Origin: Ophioderma brevispina
Lineage: Eukaryota; Echinodermata; Ophiuroidea; Amphilepidida; Ophiodermatidae
Assembly: GCA_023653785.1 (NCBI GenBank)
Contig: JAMKCH010084977.1
Coordinates: forward strand, 1-64,000
Direction of reading: 5' to 3'
DNA length: 64,000 nucleotides
Under the pieces are notes generated by a model. That model was not told the DNA's origin, searched no databases, and saw only the letters and a list, made by a program, of their open reading frames with translations. This document shows, piece after piece, positions 40,165-51,047 of this stretch. Numbering within the stretch: position 1 is the stretch's first letter; each line of letters opens with the position of its first letter. The position numbers and the translations under genes were made by a program.

Positions 40165-40700
40165 GATGTTAACTTTAACATCATGGTTTAATTTTAACAC
40201 CATCCTGAGTTTTCCCCCCCCCCCCCCCCCCCCAATAATGGGACCACTCCCACTGGTGTTAGATTAACCCCATGTATGTTATTTAACACCAATTTTGGTG
40301 TGTTCAATTATGCTATAACACTGTTTGTGTTAATTGTACACCAATATGGTGTTATTATTTTTTTAACACTGCCGCGTGCCAAAATGTGACACTACTGGTG
40401 TAATTTAACCCTCTCCCTGGAGTCACTACGGGACCACTCCCTCTGGTTTTAATAAACACCAAACTTTGGTTTTACATTTATATTGTAACATGGGATGGTT
40501 TTATGTAGAACGCGTGATTTTGTTTATTTGTGCTTCTATTATAATGCTTGCCTCTAACAACTCATAAACAGAACACCAACAGCCATAATGAATATAATGC
40601 CGCAACACCGATTGGTGTGTTAAGCTACTTTTCAACACCACAAAACTAACACCAACAAGTTTGACACCGACCTGGTGTTAAAATGTGAACACCCCAGTTT
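40165..40700 (+). repeat. GGTGTTAA/TTAACACC palindromic minisatellite (copy B)
   Basis: Counterpart of 33820-34345, interrupted by a C20 run at 40214-40233 where copy A has CTCTCCTGGAGTC-type sequence. Confidence 0.75.
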
Positions 40701-41115
40701 TTTGCAGTGTACAAACTCTATGTGAAAATCACGTGTATTTTAAAACCCCCATAAATTATACAGGATTGTCCCTATACAAGTTGCTATTAAAGTAGGCTGT
40801 CACCAAGCTTCGCGAATACTTGGCTTTCTTGCACAGCTAGATGACCTCTACATGACCTTGACATCCGATTTGCTCTGCGCTCAGGTCGGATCTCCAACCT
40901 ACCAATGTGGCTCTCCCTCACAAGACGTCAGATCATCATCTCATGAGTGGCTACCTTTCGGTCCAACGTTGGATATAAACCTCTCCAACCCCAACCAGTC
41001 AACAGTGAGCTGGGCGCACCACTCCAAATATTTTCGTCCTTTTGACCAAATTTAGTGGTCATTAGGGCATTTCTACGCAAATTGACCTCAGATGACCTTT
41101 GTATGGCACTCTCCC

Positions 41116-42535
41116 ACGTCTCAAATCATGCGAGTTGTCCCGGCGCATTCGAGTTTCACCGCGCTGTGTATCGATTTTTCCTCGCCCCATTCGAGTGTGC
41201 AGCGTTATATGTCCGTTTTACAGCGCATCTGTCCAGTTGCCCTATACATTCGATTTGTGCTCTCTATTGGGTGGTTGACATAATCAGGCCCAGGTTTTAC
41301 GCTCCACGTATCAAAATCATGGGAGTTTCCCGCTCATTTCGATTCAGCAACGCTGTGTATAGATTTTGCCTCGCCATATGTCGATGTGCCGCGGATATGC
41401 TCGAGTTTACAGCGCTATCGTCCCGTTTGCCCTCTATACATCGAGTTGTGCTCTCTATATCGTGAGTTTGACATAAATCATGGTCCATTTTATGTAACCT
41501 CCAACGTATCAAATCATGGCGAGTTTTCCCGCGCATGGCATTTTCACCGTCTGTGTACCGAGTTTCCCCCCTGGCGCCATATGTCGATTTGCAGCGTTAT
41601 CGTTCGAGTTTCATGCGCTATCTGTCCAGTTTGCCCTCGAATACTCGTAGTTTGCTCTCTATATGGTGAGTTCGACATAAATCATGTCCATTTTAGCGCT
41701 CCACGTATCAAATCATGGCGGATTTTCCCGTCGCATGTCGAGTTTCACGCGCTGTGTATCGATGTTTCCTCGCCATTGTCGAGTGTGCAGCGTTAGATGT
41801 CGAGTTTACAGCGCAGCCTATATTTCCGAGTTTTGCCCTCTATACAGCGAGTTGTGCTCGCATATATAGAGTGAGTTTGACATAAATCAATGTCCAGTTT
41901 TAACTCTCCACGTATCAAATCATGGCGATTTTCCCCGCGCATGTCGAGTTTCACGCGCTGTGTATCGAGTTTTTCCTCGCCATATGTCGGTGGGTCAGCG
42001 TTATATGTCTAGTTTTTTATTTAAAGCGGGCTATACTGGGTCCAGTTATCCCTCTATACATCGAGTTTGTTGCTCTCTAAATGGTGATTTTGACATGAAA
42101 TCAGGTCCAGTTTTACGCTGCCACGTATCAACATCATGCGCCGAGTTTTCCCGCGCATGTCGCGATTCACGCGCTGTGTATCGCAGTTTTTTCTTCGCCA
42201 TATGTCGAGTGTGTCAGCGTTATATGTCGAAGTTTACAGCGCTATCTGGCTGCATTTGTCCCTCTATACATCGAGTGGGCTCCTCTATCCTGGTGAGTTC
42301 GACATAAATCCTTCCCGAGTTTTTACGCTCCACGTATCAATCCCCCCAGCCCATGCGAGTTTTTTCAGCCTCAGCATGTCGAGTTTCACGCGCTGTGTAT
42401 CGAGGTTTTCCTCTCATATGTCGAGTGTTGCATCGTTATATGTCTGAGGTTTACAGCGCTATATGGGTCCAGTTTAATGGTCGCCTCTATACACGTGATT
42501 TTTGCTCTCTTATATTGTGATTTGACAGGTAACTC
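41116..42535 (+). repeat. Satellite array, 7 units of ~200 bp (copy B)
   Basis: Same satellite as at 34758-36112. Units begin at 41116, 41305, 41504, 41703, 41910, 42123 and 42332. Spacing is more uneven (189-213 bp) than in copy A, mainly from one-base additions and losses. Confidence 0.9.
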
Positions 42536-42920
42536 CTGTCCAGTTCATCAAAATCTCGACATGATTTTTTCTCTCAACATGAGGAAAACAAAGAAACAAA
42601 GTAAAATTAAAAAAAAATCTTGTCGAGTTTGCTCATGTTATAAAAAATCATGTCGAGTTGCTCATGGTGGAACAAAATCATGTCCCTTTGCTCATGTTGA
42701 TAAAAAAATCAGTCAGTTTTGCTCATTTGAGAAGACATCCTGGTCCAGTTTGCACACTGTTGAAAAAATCAAGTCCATTTTTTTAAACGTCGCATGATTT
42801 ATTCTGCAGGATTTTATGAACTCTGCACATATAGTTCAAACTGGATAGGCTGTGCTGTAAACTCGACATATAGCGGGGTTAACTCGATATACAGGCGCAT
42901 ACTCGCCATGATTTGATCGT
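42536..42920 (+). repeat. ~35-bp tandem field plus inverted satellite tail (copy B)
   Basis: Counterpart of 36113-36515. It has AAAAATCATGTCGAGTTG-type repeats, then the inverted satellite fragment AAACTCGACATATAGCGG at 42859-42876 and AACTCGATATACAG after it. Confidence 0.7.
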
Positions 42921-43510
42921 GGAGCGTGCCATACCATTAGAGTACCCTGAAACCCTAATAACAAACTGTCCTCCCCAACCTCATGCCAATATCAGCCCCC
43001 TATGTCAAAGCATAATGGAATGCTGAAACGACAGACATTGTACGTATGGATTCGGATCTTTCGTCAATATTTTCAGCGCGGTTGTAATTTGATGAGGGTA
43101 CTAAACCCAGTTGGGATTCATATCATCTTCAGATCATTTGTGACTCTTGTGGTGATAACCAGTATTGGTCGTACATCTCCCTGTCAAGTGACTTCCACTA
43201 CAGACCGAGCGGAGAAACCAAAGCTCCGTCGTCTCATTTTCTTCACCAAGTCTGGACATCTTCTTTGGCCCGACTCCGCTGCCACTTGGTGGTCCTGGTC
43301 TTTGATTGAGTGATATGTTTTGCTGAGTTTCGTTCTGCGTAGGCGGGCAGGTGTTTACCCCGTCTTGGCTACCCCTGTTGAGACCACAAAGAAAGACGGA
43401 AAAACCAGGAAGAAGTCCGGGAAAAGGAAGATGAAAAGAAAGATCAATAATGAGTATAAGAGTATACGAGGAAGACGAAGGTGAAGAAAAGGAGAAGGGG
43501 GTCTTGTTAT

Positions 43511-43955
43511 TGTGAGCCTTATCATATCATTTTCCGTTTTACACATCTGGTTACAATTTTCACTTCATTTATTCACCGCACACAAACAAACATTGATTCT
43601 TTGGATCAGGAAGGTGCACGTTCAACCACAGGAACCAGATCGGCGACGGTGGCGCATTGACTATCACGCCGTTGGTAAGTCTTAAATCGTCAATTTTGCA
43701 AACTTTTTGAAACACTGGCGCAATAAGTCCATACTTGTGCAGCCTTATCTTTGCGTCTTTACAAAGTCTATGTTACATTTCACTCCATGATTCCTCCGGC
43801 AACAAAAATCACACATGGGATACTGTGGATCAAGAGGTGCCGTTCAACCACATGGGAAACCAGATATGGCCGACGGTGGCGGCTTGAATCTCACGCACTT
43901 TTAAAGTCTTAATCGTCAATGTTTGCAAACTTTTATGAAACTGCGCATATAAATC
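43511..43955 (+). repeat. ~221-bp tandem repeat, 2 units (copy B)
   Basis: Same unit as at 37092-37755, with starts near 43511 and 43736. One unit fewer than in copy A is the largest structural difference between the two duplicated blocks. Confidence 0.8.
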
Positions 43956-44706
43956 CAACTTTGCACGACGAAAGCTTTACGTTCGAGCATGTATGATCAT
44001 ACATCTGAGAAGACGAGCGAACCCTGGAGATTCTTAAAATTTGATTTAATTTTCTCATATTTACATTTGGCAAGAGCAATGGGCGCAGTCAAATTTACGC
44101 TATTTTCAATTACCTATATTAATAATGTAATTAACATAGTCACAAATGCAAAAAGTTTATCTAGTCTATGTAAAATAACATGGCAAGTGTACTTAAGAGA
44201 TTCAAATAACCTTGAATCTCATACTTGTACGTACCTATAAAATAAGTAAAAACACTTCAGTAATTAGACATAATTCGTCAGCCATATTATAGCTCATGTA
44301 GGGAAATAGCAAAACGTAACCAAGGAACACTCGAACAGATAAGACAATGCTCGTACAGACTAAAGAGACATAGAATTTCAGTGCGATTGTCAAAGAGTGT
44401 ATGTTTGAATTATTCTTATTTGATTTGTTTCTTTTAACCCACCCAGTAGCTTTGATTGGTTTTACATTTTTACATTTTTCGACCGGTAGCAATATCGCTG
44501 TAAACACAAAATGAAAATATCATACAGAACTCCAGATGTAATCTTTAATTCAAAACTGCCGGTGAAAACCGCGGTCATATCTTTCCGAAGTGTAGAAGTG
44601 TAACGGTATTTGAACATATCAAACACTTTATCATAAACAACGTATTTTTGTTTTTGTTACCATTTTTACTATGTGCTTTTCTGATGAAAGGGCTTTGTAA
44701 CCTTAC

Positions 44707-44906
44707 CATCTGAATTATCTGGCTTGACAGTTTCTCCACGTTCCAATCTCTTTGATAAGTCGTGCCATGCTTGTTGTGATCGCGTCGTCAGAGGAAAAGC
44801 TATGTACCATTTGGTACAAGTAGTAGTTAGCAACTCTGGTGCGTAGTCCAGCCTTCCATCAGGAGCGGGATTCTTGTTTCTTCATTTTGAAGGGTAATGA
44901 TGGCTT
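44707..44906 (-). pseudogene. ARM-TIR last TIR exon, copy B (frame broken)
   Basis: This is the copy nearest exon 3. The acceptor (GATACAG) and donor (ATG|GTAAGG) are kept, and the start again gives AA after AG, as needed to complete the glutamate codon. The body aligns base by base with copy A (38523-38723) but carries several single-base gaps and additions. For example, the stretch encoding APDGWLGLRLG in copy A is scrambled here, and the reading frame changes several times. The tail (ACAACAAGCATGG, then CGACTTATCAAAGAGATTGG) still encodes the TSMxRLIKEIG helix. It may be a decayed exon, or a real exon seen through poor-quality sequence. The matching pattern of small indels over the whole 6-kb copy favours the latter. 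Confidence 0.65.
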
Positions 44907-45795
44907 CTGTATCGCATATCATGGTAAATCATGGTTAGCGGTGATTGAACAAATACATGTAGAGGTGTTTTATGGTACCGCGTGAATTAGGCGCTCAGCC
45001 AGTTTTGAAAGGTGCTTTGTTCCGATTTATGTCTATTGTGTTCTCTACTTTGGAGGGGGGGGGGGAGAGCCTGGCACGTGAACATAAGCCCCTCAAGTTG
45101 GAACAAAATTGCGGTTTTGATGTAGAAGCAATAAATTCCACTGCAAGTCCTTGTTCAATACTGTGCTTTAATATTGATGGTTAACCACTAAAACGGGTTT
45201 TTTTTGTTTATATCGTTGGGATGAAATGTGTGAGGGTATCAGATTTCAGACGACAATTAAGAACATACGGCCTTTCATCTATCAAAATCGAACTACTTTC
45301 CGGTAAAATCAGGGGGTCCCAAAACGACGGCACACCACCTTTAAAAGAAGTGTGGAATTGTTCTTGGTTAAGATTTTTTTCATTCGTTCCAAAGTTTTCA
45401 GAATATCTGTTGTGGTTTTCCTTAAATGAACATCTTCCATCTTGCTTGGCCTATAGTTTGGGCCACGGTAATTAAAAAGAAAATTATATAATATGTGTTT
45501 TTGTTTTTACAAAAGACTTGCTAAAGATCAAATACCCATGTTCTCTAGACTGTTTTGCAAGCATAGATTTATCGCTAAACTTAACAGGAATACAGAAATC
45601 ATACAAACGAAACTCCCAATTATTCAGAAAAAATAGTAAGATTATAAAACATGTATATGTTTAAATATCTTTAAATAAAAAAACTATCATTTTTTTTTTC
45701 AAATTCAAAATCCCATTTTGCTCTAGATTGCTAGAATAGTTCGGTCTATAACACCTTATTACTTTTCTTTGTGGAAAGAACAGACAGCTTGGTAT

Positions 45796-46403
45796 TAAAA
45801 AGCGGTCTTGAAGATGCCATTTACGCCTGCTTCTGGACCTTAAAAAAGTCGGATCTCGACTTTTATTAGTAAATAAAGCATAAAATCGTAATTCCTTAAT
45901 ACGGCGTGTTACTCTTAGCCACTTGCATGGATCTTTACCAATACAGCAGTGCAAACAAAAAAATGAACTTTGATGAAAAATAGGGGGCGCGATTTGTTTA
46001 CATTGTGAAGAAATCGCTGATAGTGGCTTTAAAGGTACACTCCCTGATTACATCATATATTTGAATCTTATTTATGTACCATTTTGATGCGAAAAGCAAT
46101 TATTTATCGTCAAGCGAGTGCGACAAAGTCATAACAGATATTCTTGCCAAATTGTCTTTGTTCCATTCGCAGATTTTGTATTCCCAAGTCGTATCTATAC
46201 TTAGTAAATTATTCATGATTGACTTATATACAAGCTAATTTTATTAATAATGTATGCAAAATTATATACTTTCACCTTATATATGCAAAAATTGAATTAA
46301 TAAAAAATACCACTTTGATTTTTTTCCTCTGGTAAAAATATGAAAGGCAAATACGACTGTTTTGAACAGGCATATTTAATTTCAGTTGTATGTCTTCTAG
46401 TAA
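45796..46403. other. No gene seen; intron of the ARM-TIR gene
   Basis: AT-rich sequence between the duplicated block and the first TTAA MITE, inside the inferred intron 3. Confidence 0.55.
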
Positions 46404-46407
46404 TTAA

Positions 46408-46688
46408 AGGCTGACCCAGAGATTTCCCGAGGAAGGCGCCCTCAATTTTCAAAGAATTCGTGTTTTTTTGCATATACATTATGCTTGTCGATATAACTAA
46501 TAACTAGGCTCAAATCGATGTCCTGGTTATACACGGTGTACATAATTGTTTTAACCTTGTTTACTGCCTGGAAACGAAAAAAATCCGATTCATCTCTAAC
46601 TTTGGAATTAATCAATTTTCTTTAGTTCTAGTTTACTATTTTAATTACTACACAAAACATATATATTTCGAAATCTCTGAGTCAGCCT
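46408..46688. mobile_element. TTAA-flanked MITE, copy 1
   Basis: TIRs AGGCTGACCCAGAGATTTC and GAAATCTCTGAGTCAGCCT with TTAA directly outside each end (46404-46407, 46689-46692). TTAA target choice is the hallmark of piggyBac-type transposition. Interior includes CGCCCTCAATTTTC and CTCAAATCGATGTCCT, shared with three other copies. Confidence 0.85.
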
Positions 46689-46718
46689 TTAAGCTTATTA
46701 CGTCTGGTTAAGTTTAAG

Positions 46719-46819
46719 CACGACTTTGTTGCACTGTGGCTTCAAAATGTTGTGAATACCTGCAGGGATACGACTTTGCTGCATTTACATTTTCAGGCTG
46801 TAGTGCAACAAAGTCGCAT
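46719..46819. repeat. Short inverted repeat with CGACTTTGTTGCAC arms
   Basis: GCACGACTTTGTTGCACTG near 46718-46736 pairs with GTGCAACAAAGTCGCATC near 46803-46820. A second direct copy of the left arm (ATACGACTTTGCTGCATT) lies between. Confidence 0.65.
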
Positions 46820-46838
46820 CTATGCTTCAGTTAATTAA

Positions 46839-47199
46839 AGGCTGACTCGGAGATTTCACCAGGATGGCGCCCTCCATTTTCTAATCGTGTTTTTTGCATA
46901 TAAATGATGCTTGTGCACATACTAATCACTGTGTGAAATAGCTAGGCCCAGCAAATCGATGTCCTTCACATAGAAAATATCGACTTTGTTATAAATTTTT
47001 CGGATCCGGACTTTTTGTTATAAATATACAGTAGTATGGTACTGTTTATACTATACATAAATGCTAACTGCATCAAAACGGAAGGTCCAATTCATCTCAA
47101 ACTTTGGAATTAAGCATTTTAGGTGACTATCTTTAGTTCTAGTTGATTTTTTTTAATTTATACTCACAAAAATACATTTCGAAATCTCTGAGTCAGCCT
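46839..47199. mobile_element. TTAA-flanked MITE, copy 2
   Basis: AGGCTGACTCGGAGATTTC to GAAATCTCTGAGTCAGCCT with TTAA at 46835-46838 and 47200-47203. It is the longest copy (361 bp) and contains CGGATCCGGACTTTTTGTTA and a tail matching copy 1. Confidence 0.85.
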
Positions 47200-47407
47200 T
47201 TAATATTTATTATTCCGTATTTAGTTGATTAAAGTAGAAGCTAATGTTTTTTAAATTTTCATCATGTGCAAAAACATTTTAAGTATTATACTACTTAAAG
47301 AAATATACCAAAATGTTTCTCTTGTAACGACTTTTGTATTACAATGGCTGCTTTGTAAACAATTTCAAGTAACATTAATTAAATAAAGCATTTTGCTCTA
47401 TAATTAA

Positions 47408-47604
47408 AAAGGCTGACTCAGAGATTTCCAGATGAGGGCGCCCTCTATTTTCTAACATCGATTTTTTTTTTATGTACATAATGCTTGTCCATATAGCTAA
47501 GCTCAATTCGATGTCCTTTGATATAGAAAATCACAACTTTGTAACAAAATTCCGCCACCTGAAATTTTGTTTATACACAGTATCCAATGTAATGCTACAC
47601 GATT
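47408..47604. mobile_element. TTAA-flanked MITE, copy 3, right end lost
   Basis: Left end AAAGGCTGACTCAGAGATTT after TTAA (47404-47407). The interior is colinear with copy 2 to about 47600, where half of another MITE (47605-47682) takes over. No right TIR. Confidence 0.75.
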
Positions 47605-47682
47605 TATTCCGTGAAGGGTTGCCGAATTCATAAGTGTGTCAGAAAAAAGTGTGTCAGATAGGTCATGTTAAGGAAACGCCCC
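47605..47682. mobile_element. Half copy of foldback MITE family 1
   Basis: TTATTCCGTGAAGGGTTGCC, then GAATTCATAAGTGTGTCAG, and AAAAAGTGTGTCAGATAGGT, then CATGTTAAGGAAACGCCC match the right arm of 2128-2322. The left arm is missing and TTAA-MITE copy 3 abuts it. Confidence 0.65.
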
Positions 47683-47834
47683 TACTGCCGCCACCTACAG
47701 TCTTCTGGCATGTCTTGCTGTGATTGGTTTGTCCATAGCTTTTTGGGCAGTTCTTGTCCAAATACGATGTGTATCTGTTCTGATTTATCTGTGACTAATA
47801 TGAGGTTGACGTTATCAATTTATTTGACACATAC

Positions 47835-47936
47835 CTGATCTGCAGCTTGCGCTATCCTTGTATTTCTCCGTCATACAGATGATCACCACTGACGATGTCT
47901 CTACAGCTTTGGCCATAGCCTCCAAAATGTCACCTC
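47835..47936 (-). CDS. ARM-TIR protein, exon 3 (middle of TIR domain)
   Basis: A 102-bp exon with acceptor TTTCTTTCAAG and donor G|GTATGT. It reads RGDILEAMAKAVETSSVVI, then ICMTEKYKDSASCRS. The first codon is completed by the single A left from exon 2. It ends one base into the next codon; the first bases of the last exon (AA) complete GAA. That glutamate follows the S..CRS motif, the place where TIR NADases carry their catalytic acid, so a phase-1 intron splits the presumed catalytic codon. No frame break is seen in this exon. It is the best-preserved TIR segment here and lies outside the tandem duplication. The intron before it is about 3.7 kb and is filled with MITEs. Confidence 0.85.
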
Positions 47937-48112
47937 CTTGAAAGAAAAAATGCAAGAGGATGAAGAAAATAAGGAGCCAGAAGACAAAACAATAAGATAA
48001 TGATCATTATGTGTATAATGTATTGCAATCAAACAGAATGAAGCTTAACTCTCTTCTAACCAGGCTATACCAACGGATGATTTTGCAACCCCCTATATAT
48101 TTTCAATACCGA

Positions 48113-48279
48113 GCCGGTGTGAAAGTTATCATAGTCCGACAGGTATCATAGTCCGGGCTCCATAGACGACAACGGAATAACGAATGAAACTAATGTTGCG
48201 TGAACTAAATCGATTGCCCTATTGTTCACCATTTTTCCCGGACTGTGAGCCCGGAGGACTATATCTCTTGCCACTCCGG
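48113..48279. mobile_element. MITE (GCCGGTGTG...TAGTCCGGGCTC), copy 2
   Basis: Same family as 24717-24889. Begins GCCGGTGTGAAAGTTATCAT and ends TCTCTTGCCACTCCGG. It lies in the intron between ARM-TIR exons 2 and 3. Confidence 0.8.
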
Positions 48280-49215
48280 GAACCCCCGTGAGCTTGGTAT
48301 CTGTGGATAGCTATTGGTCTCATCTATCCAGTGATACCAAAATAAGTACCAACATTCTCAGCACCTTGATTCTATGACATCATAATGCATGGCACCCTCG
48401 CAATATTTGGTGAAATCAGTTTTGTGTACAAACGTATAAAAAAATTGAATCACAACGATAATTTTTTATTGGATTTTGGGGTAAAATAAGAAAAAACACG
48501 AATTTAAGTTTAAAATATTACGTTTTAGCTCAATAACATTAAAAACTTTTACTGTAAGAGCAGATTTATAATCTACCAATTTACACAGTAAAGTATAGGA
48601 GGCTTTACCAGCCCCACACCTAAACTTTGGCGACTTACCCTAACCCCGGGTAACGTGGTGGGTTCGATTTTTTTTCTCTAAAATATTTGCAAAGGATATA
48701 AAAACCGTTTAAATCATTTGCGACAAAAAACTCGAAGGGTGTTGCAACAATCCCTCGCCTCTCTCACCAGGTTTGAGGATTAAGTCGGCGAAAAAAACAC
48801 TCTATTTTGGTTCACTTTTATCATCCCCAGACGTAACTGCAGCAGCCGGACTTTCCTCCTTTTTCAAGATTAATTCTGGATCTGCAATCATCGAAAAAAA
48901 TATTTGGAACACTTGATGCAATATATTGGAACCATTGCCGTGTTCACAAATGAGATCGAATTTGGGTAAGTCATAGTTCTTTAGAAAGCAGAGGTGTTCC
49001 CTTTTACCAAATTCTTCCCCACTACCCATCAATCAATGTTGGTGGGCCTGGGGAAGCTGTTGACAACAATGACTCAGATCAACATTGAATTGGGGGAGAG
49101 GGGGTCACCTTTTCCCTAAATCGGTCAAAGTGACCCAACATTTTTTTCGAGGATTGTGGCTTTATAAACATTTCTTTACTGAAATAATGTGTAAAAACCC
49201 TTTGGCTGAAGGTAC
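48280..49215. other. Intron 2 of ARM-TIR gene, no exon accepted
   Basis: A 76-codon open frame on the minus strand (48802-49032) looks compositionally coding near its end (ILKKEESPAAAVTSGDDK). An in-frame stop directly upstream and the lack of a usable acceptor prevent joining it to the gene. Confidence 0.5.
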
Positions 49216-49223
49216 CTTGAATC

Positions 49224-49414
49224 CAGTGGCGTAACAGGCGGGGGGGCAAGGCTGACGCACTTTGGACGGGAAAAAATTTGCAAAAATCAAGCTAAATCAG
49301 TCGTTGTTGGCCCTCTGGCCGGGAAAAATTTGCCTTTTGACCCCCCTAAGAGGGAAAATTTCCGAAGATCGGGAAATTTGCCCCCTCAGAGCGGGCAGGC
49401 CCGTTACGCCACTG
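49224..49414. mobile_element. hAT-type MITE with perfect 8-bp target duplication
   Basis: TIRs CAGTGGCGTAAC and GTTACGCCACTG. The 8 bases CTTGAATC stand on both sides (49216-49223 and 49415-49422). An 8-bp duplication with CAGTGGCG-type ends is characteristic of hAT elements. The 191-bp interior has repeated GGGAAAAATTTGC text and no frame. It lies in the ARM-TIR intron 2. Confidence 0.9.
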
Positions 49415-49589
49415 CTTGAATCGCAATATTGTTGATGAACGAATTGCCATTATCTATTAAAAAATGTGTATAGCCTCTGATTGAGGTCTTCCAGGCCTCT
49501 TGGTAGAAACAATACAATTTAGAGTCGTATACCTACCACCCGTAAGATTGAAGATTCATTAGCATTGACGGAAATAATTTATCATTATC

Positions 49590-49710
49590 AAAAGGCCGAG
49601 GATATTGACACGATGATCGTGTCAATAGCCATTTCGGGTGACCTTATTGACACGATGATCGTGTCAATAGCCATTTCGGGTGACCTTATTGACACGATGA
49701 TCGTGTGGTT
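49590..49710 (+). repeat. ~41-bp tandem repeat with GACACGATGATCGTGTC palindromes, 3 units
   Basis: Three copies of TTGACACGATGATCGTGTC, then AATAGCCATTTCGGGTGACC. Two further copies, with CATCGTGTCAATA and CGATGATCGTGCCAATAG, stand at 50178-50240 at the other end of the CATATGG field, so the pair brackets it. Confidence 0.85.
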
Positions 49711-49719
49711 GACCATATA

Positions 49720-50105
49720 TGGTCCTGGAGCATAAGTAATCTGGAGAAATTTTAGTGCACAAGCTCCATGACCATATGGCAAATATGGTCCTGGAGCAGT
49801 GTTTGAATTAGAATATTTCTCCACTGACTGCTCCAGGAGCATATTTGCCATATGCTCAGGCCTGGACCATTTATGTATTCAAATATGCTCCAGGAGCAGA
49901 TTCAAATATGCTCCTTTTTTATATTTATGCTCTAGGCACCATATGGCAAATGTGGTCCTGGACCATATTTGACATATTTTTCCAGATGCTCCAGGAGCAT
50001 ATTCAAATATGCTCCTTTTTATTTATGCTCCAGGACCATATGGCAAATGTGGTCATGGACCATATTTGACATTATTTCTCCAGATTATTATGGTCCTGGA
50101 GCATA
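49720..50105. repeat. Palindrome-rich field of TGCTCCAGGACCATATGGCA
   Basis: At least ten occurrences of GCTCCAGGA or TCCTGGAGC alternate with CATATGGCAAA and AAATATGCTCC on both strands. AATCTGGAGAAA on the left and TTTCTCCAGATT on the right are inverse. Together with the flanking GACACGATGATCGTGTC units it looks like one composite element, 49590-50240. Confidence 0.75.
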
Positions 50106-50652
50106 ATGTCTGGCCCAAATTTCATAGAAGCAAACCCCACAGTACGCCTATCGGCTCCAAAGCCATTCACTTTCTCACAACCGATGATCGTGCCAATAGC
50201 CATTTTGGGCGACGTTATTGACACGATCATCGTGTCAATAAACACTTCCTTATTAAAATGGAAACATTCCAAAAAATGGAAACATTTCTTATCAATCCTT
50301 CAAATGTACTATTATGTGGGGGATTTTTTTGTACAGGAGTGTTTTATTTGGCAAGACATTATTCATTCATAATTCAGCTAGTGATTTTCACATTTTGTAA
50401 GGGAGCCAGGCTGTAACATCATCAATAGCTGAAAGCATTGTGTACGTAGCTAGCAGAAGGTCAAAATATAAACATGCAAACATTGTATTGTTTTAGTGCT
50501 TGAACCGGAAGCAATGGTGCGATAAGTTGCGGAGACGCATTCAACGTAAAGCGAATCAACATGGTGCACTATTCTCTATTGCTTCGTGTCATACGGCCGA
50601 TCAAGGGACAACTTATTTCAAACTGGTCTAAGGATTATGTTTAACGTCATTT

Positions 50653-50856
50653 ACGAGGTTTAGAAAACCGAGGGTATGCAGATGCGGTAATGCAGTGAGA
50701 GCGTCCATGCCCAGCTGTGTTCAGGAATGTGCCCGCATAAGTTCAAAGTCCACTCGATCGATATCGGTCACATTCCTGAACAGCAGCTGGGCATGGGCGC
50801 TCTCCCTGCATCACCGCATCTGCATCTTCATACGCCCGATTTTCTAAACCTCGTAT
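50653..50856. mobile_element. Hairpin element, unit 1 of 2
   Basis: Arms of about 80 bp: CGAGGTTTAGAAAACCG, GTATGCAGATGCGGTAATGC and CCCAGCTGTGTTCAGGAATG pair with CATTCCTGAACAGCAGCTGG, GCATCACCGCATCTGCAT and TTTTCTAAACCTCG. The loop is about 40 bases with CTCGATCGATATCG. Confidence 0.85.
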
Positions 50857-51047
50857 ATGTTTAGAAAACCGAGCGTATGCAGATGCAGATGTAATGAGAG
50901 CGCCCATGACCAGCTGTGTTCAGGAATGTGCCCGCATAAGTTCAAAGTCCACTCGATCGATATCGGTCACATTCCTGAACAGCAGCTGGGCATGGGCGCT
51001 CTCACTGCATCACCGCATCTGCACATGCCCGGTTTCTAAACCTCGTA
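50857..51047. mobile_element. Hairpin element, unit 2 of 2
   Basis: Direct repeat of 50653-50856, abutting it. The loop is identical, including AAGTTCAAAGTCCACTCGAT, with small changes in the arms (GATGCAGATGTAATGAGAG). High arm and copy similarity implies a recent duplication. Confidence 0.85.

Larger units (their letters stand above)
39641..45795 (+). repeat. Tandem segmental duplication, copy B (~6.15 kb)
   Basis: Second copy of the block at 33285-39640, with the same landmarks in the same order. It ends near TGTGGAAAGAACAGACAGC, matching TGTGAAAACAGACAC at the end of copy A. It carries two rather than three units of the ~221-bp repeat. It also has a run of 20 C (40214-40233) where copy A has ordinary sequence. 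Confidence 0.85.

Noticed and set aside
48802..49032. 76-codon minus-strand open frame in ARM-TIR intron 2
   Set aside because: Reasonable composition, but an in-frame stop precedes the start and no acceptor allows splicing into the gene. No family was recognised.
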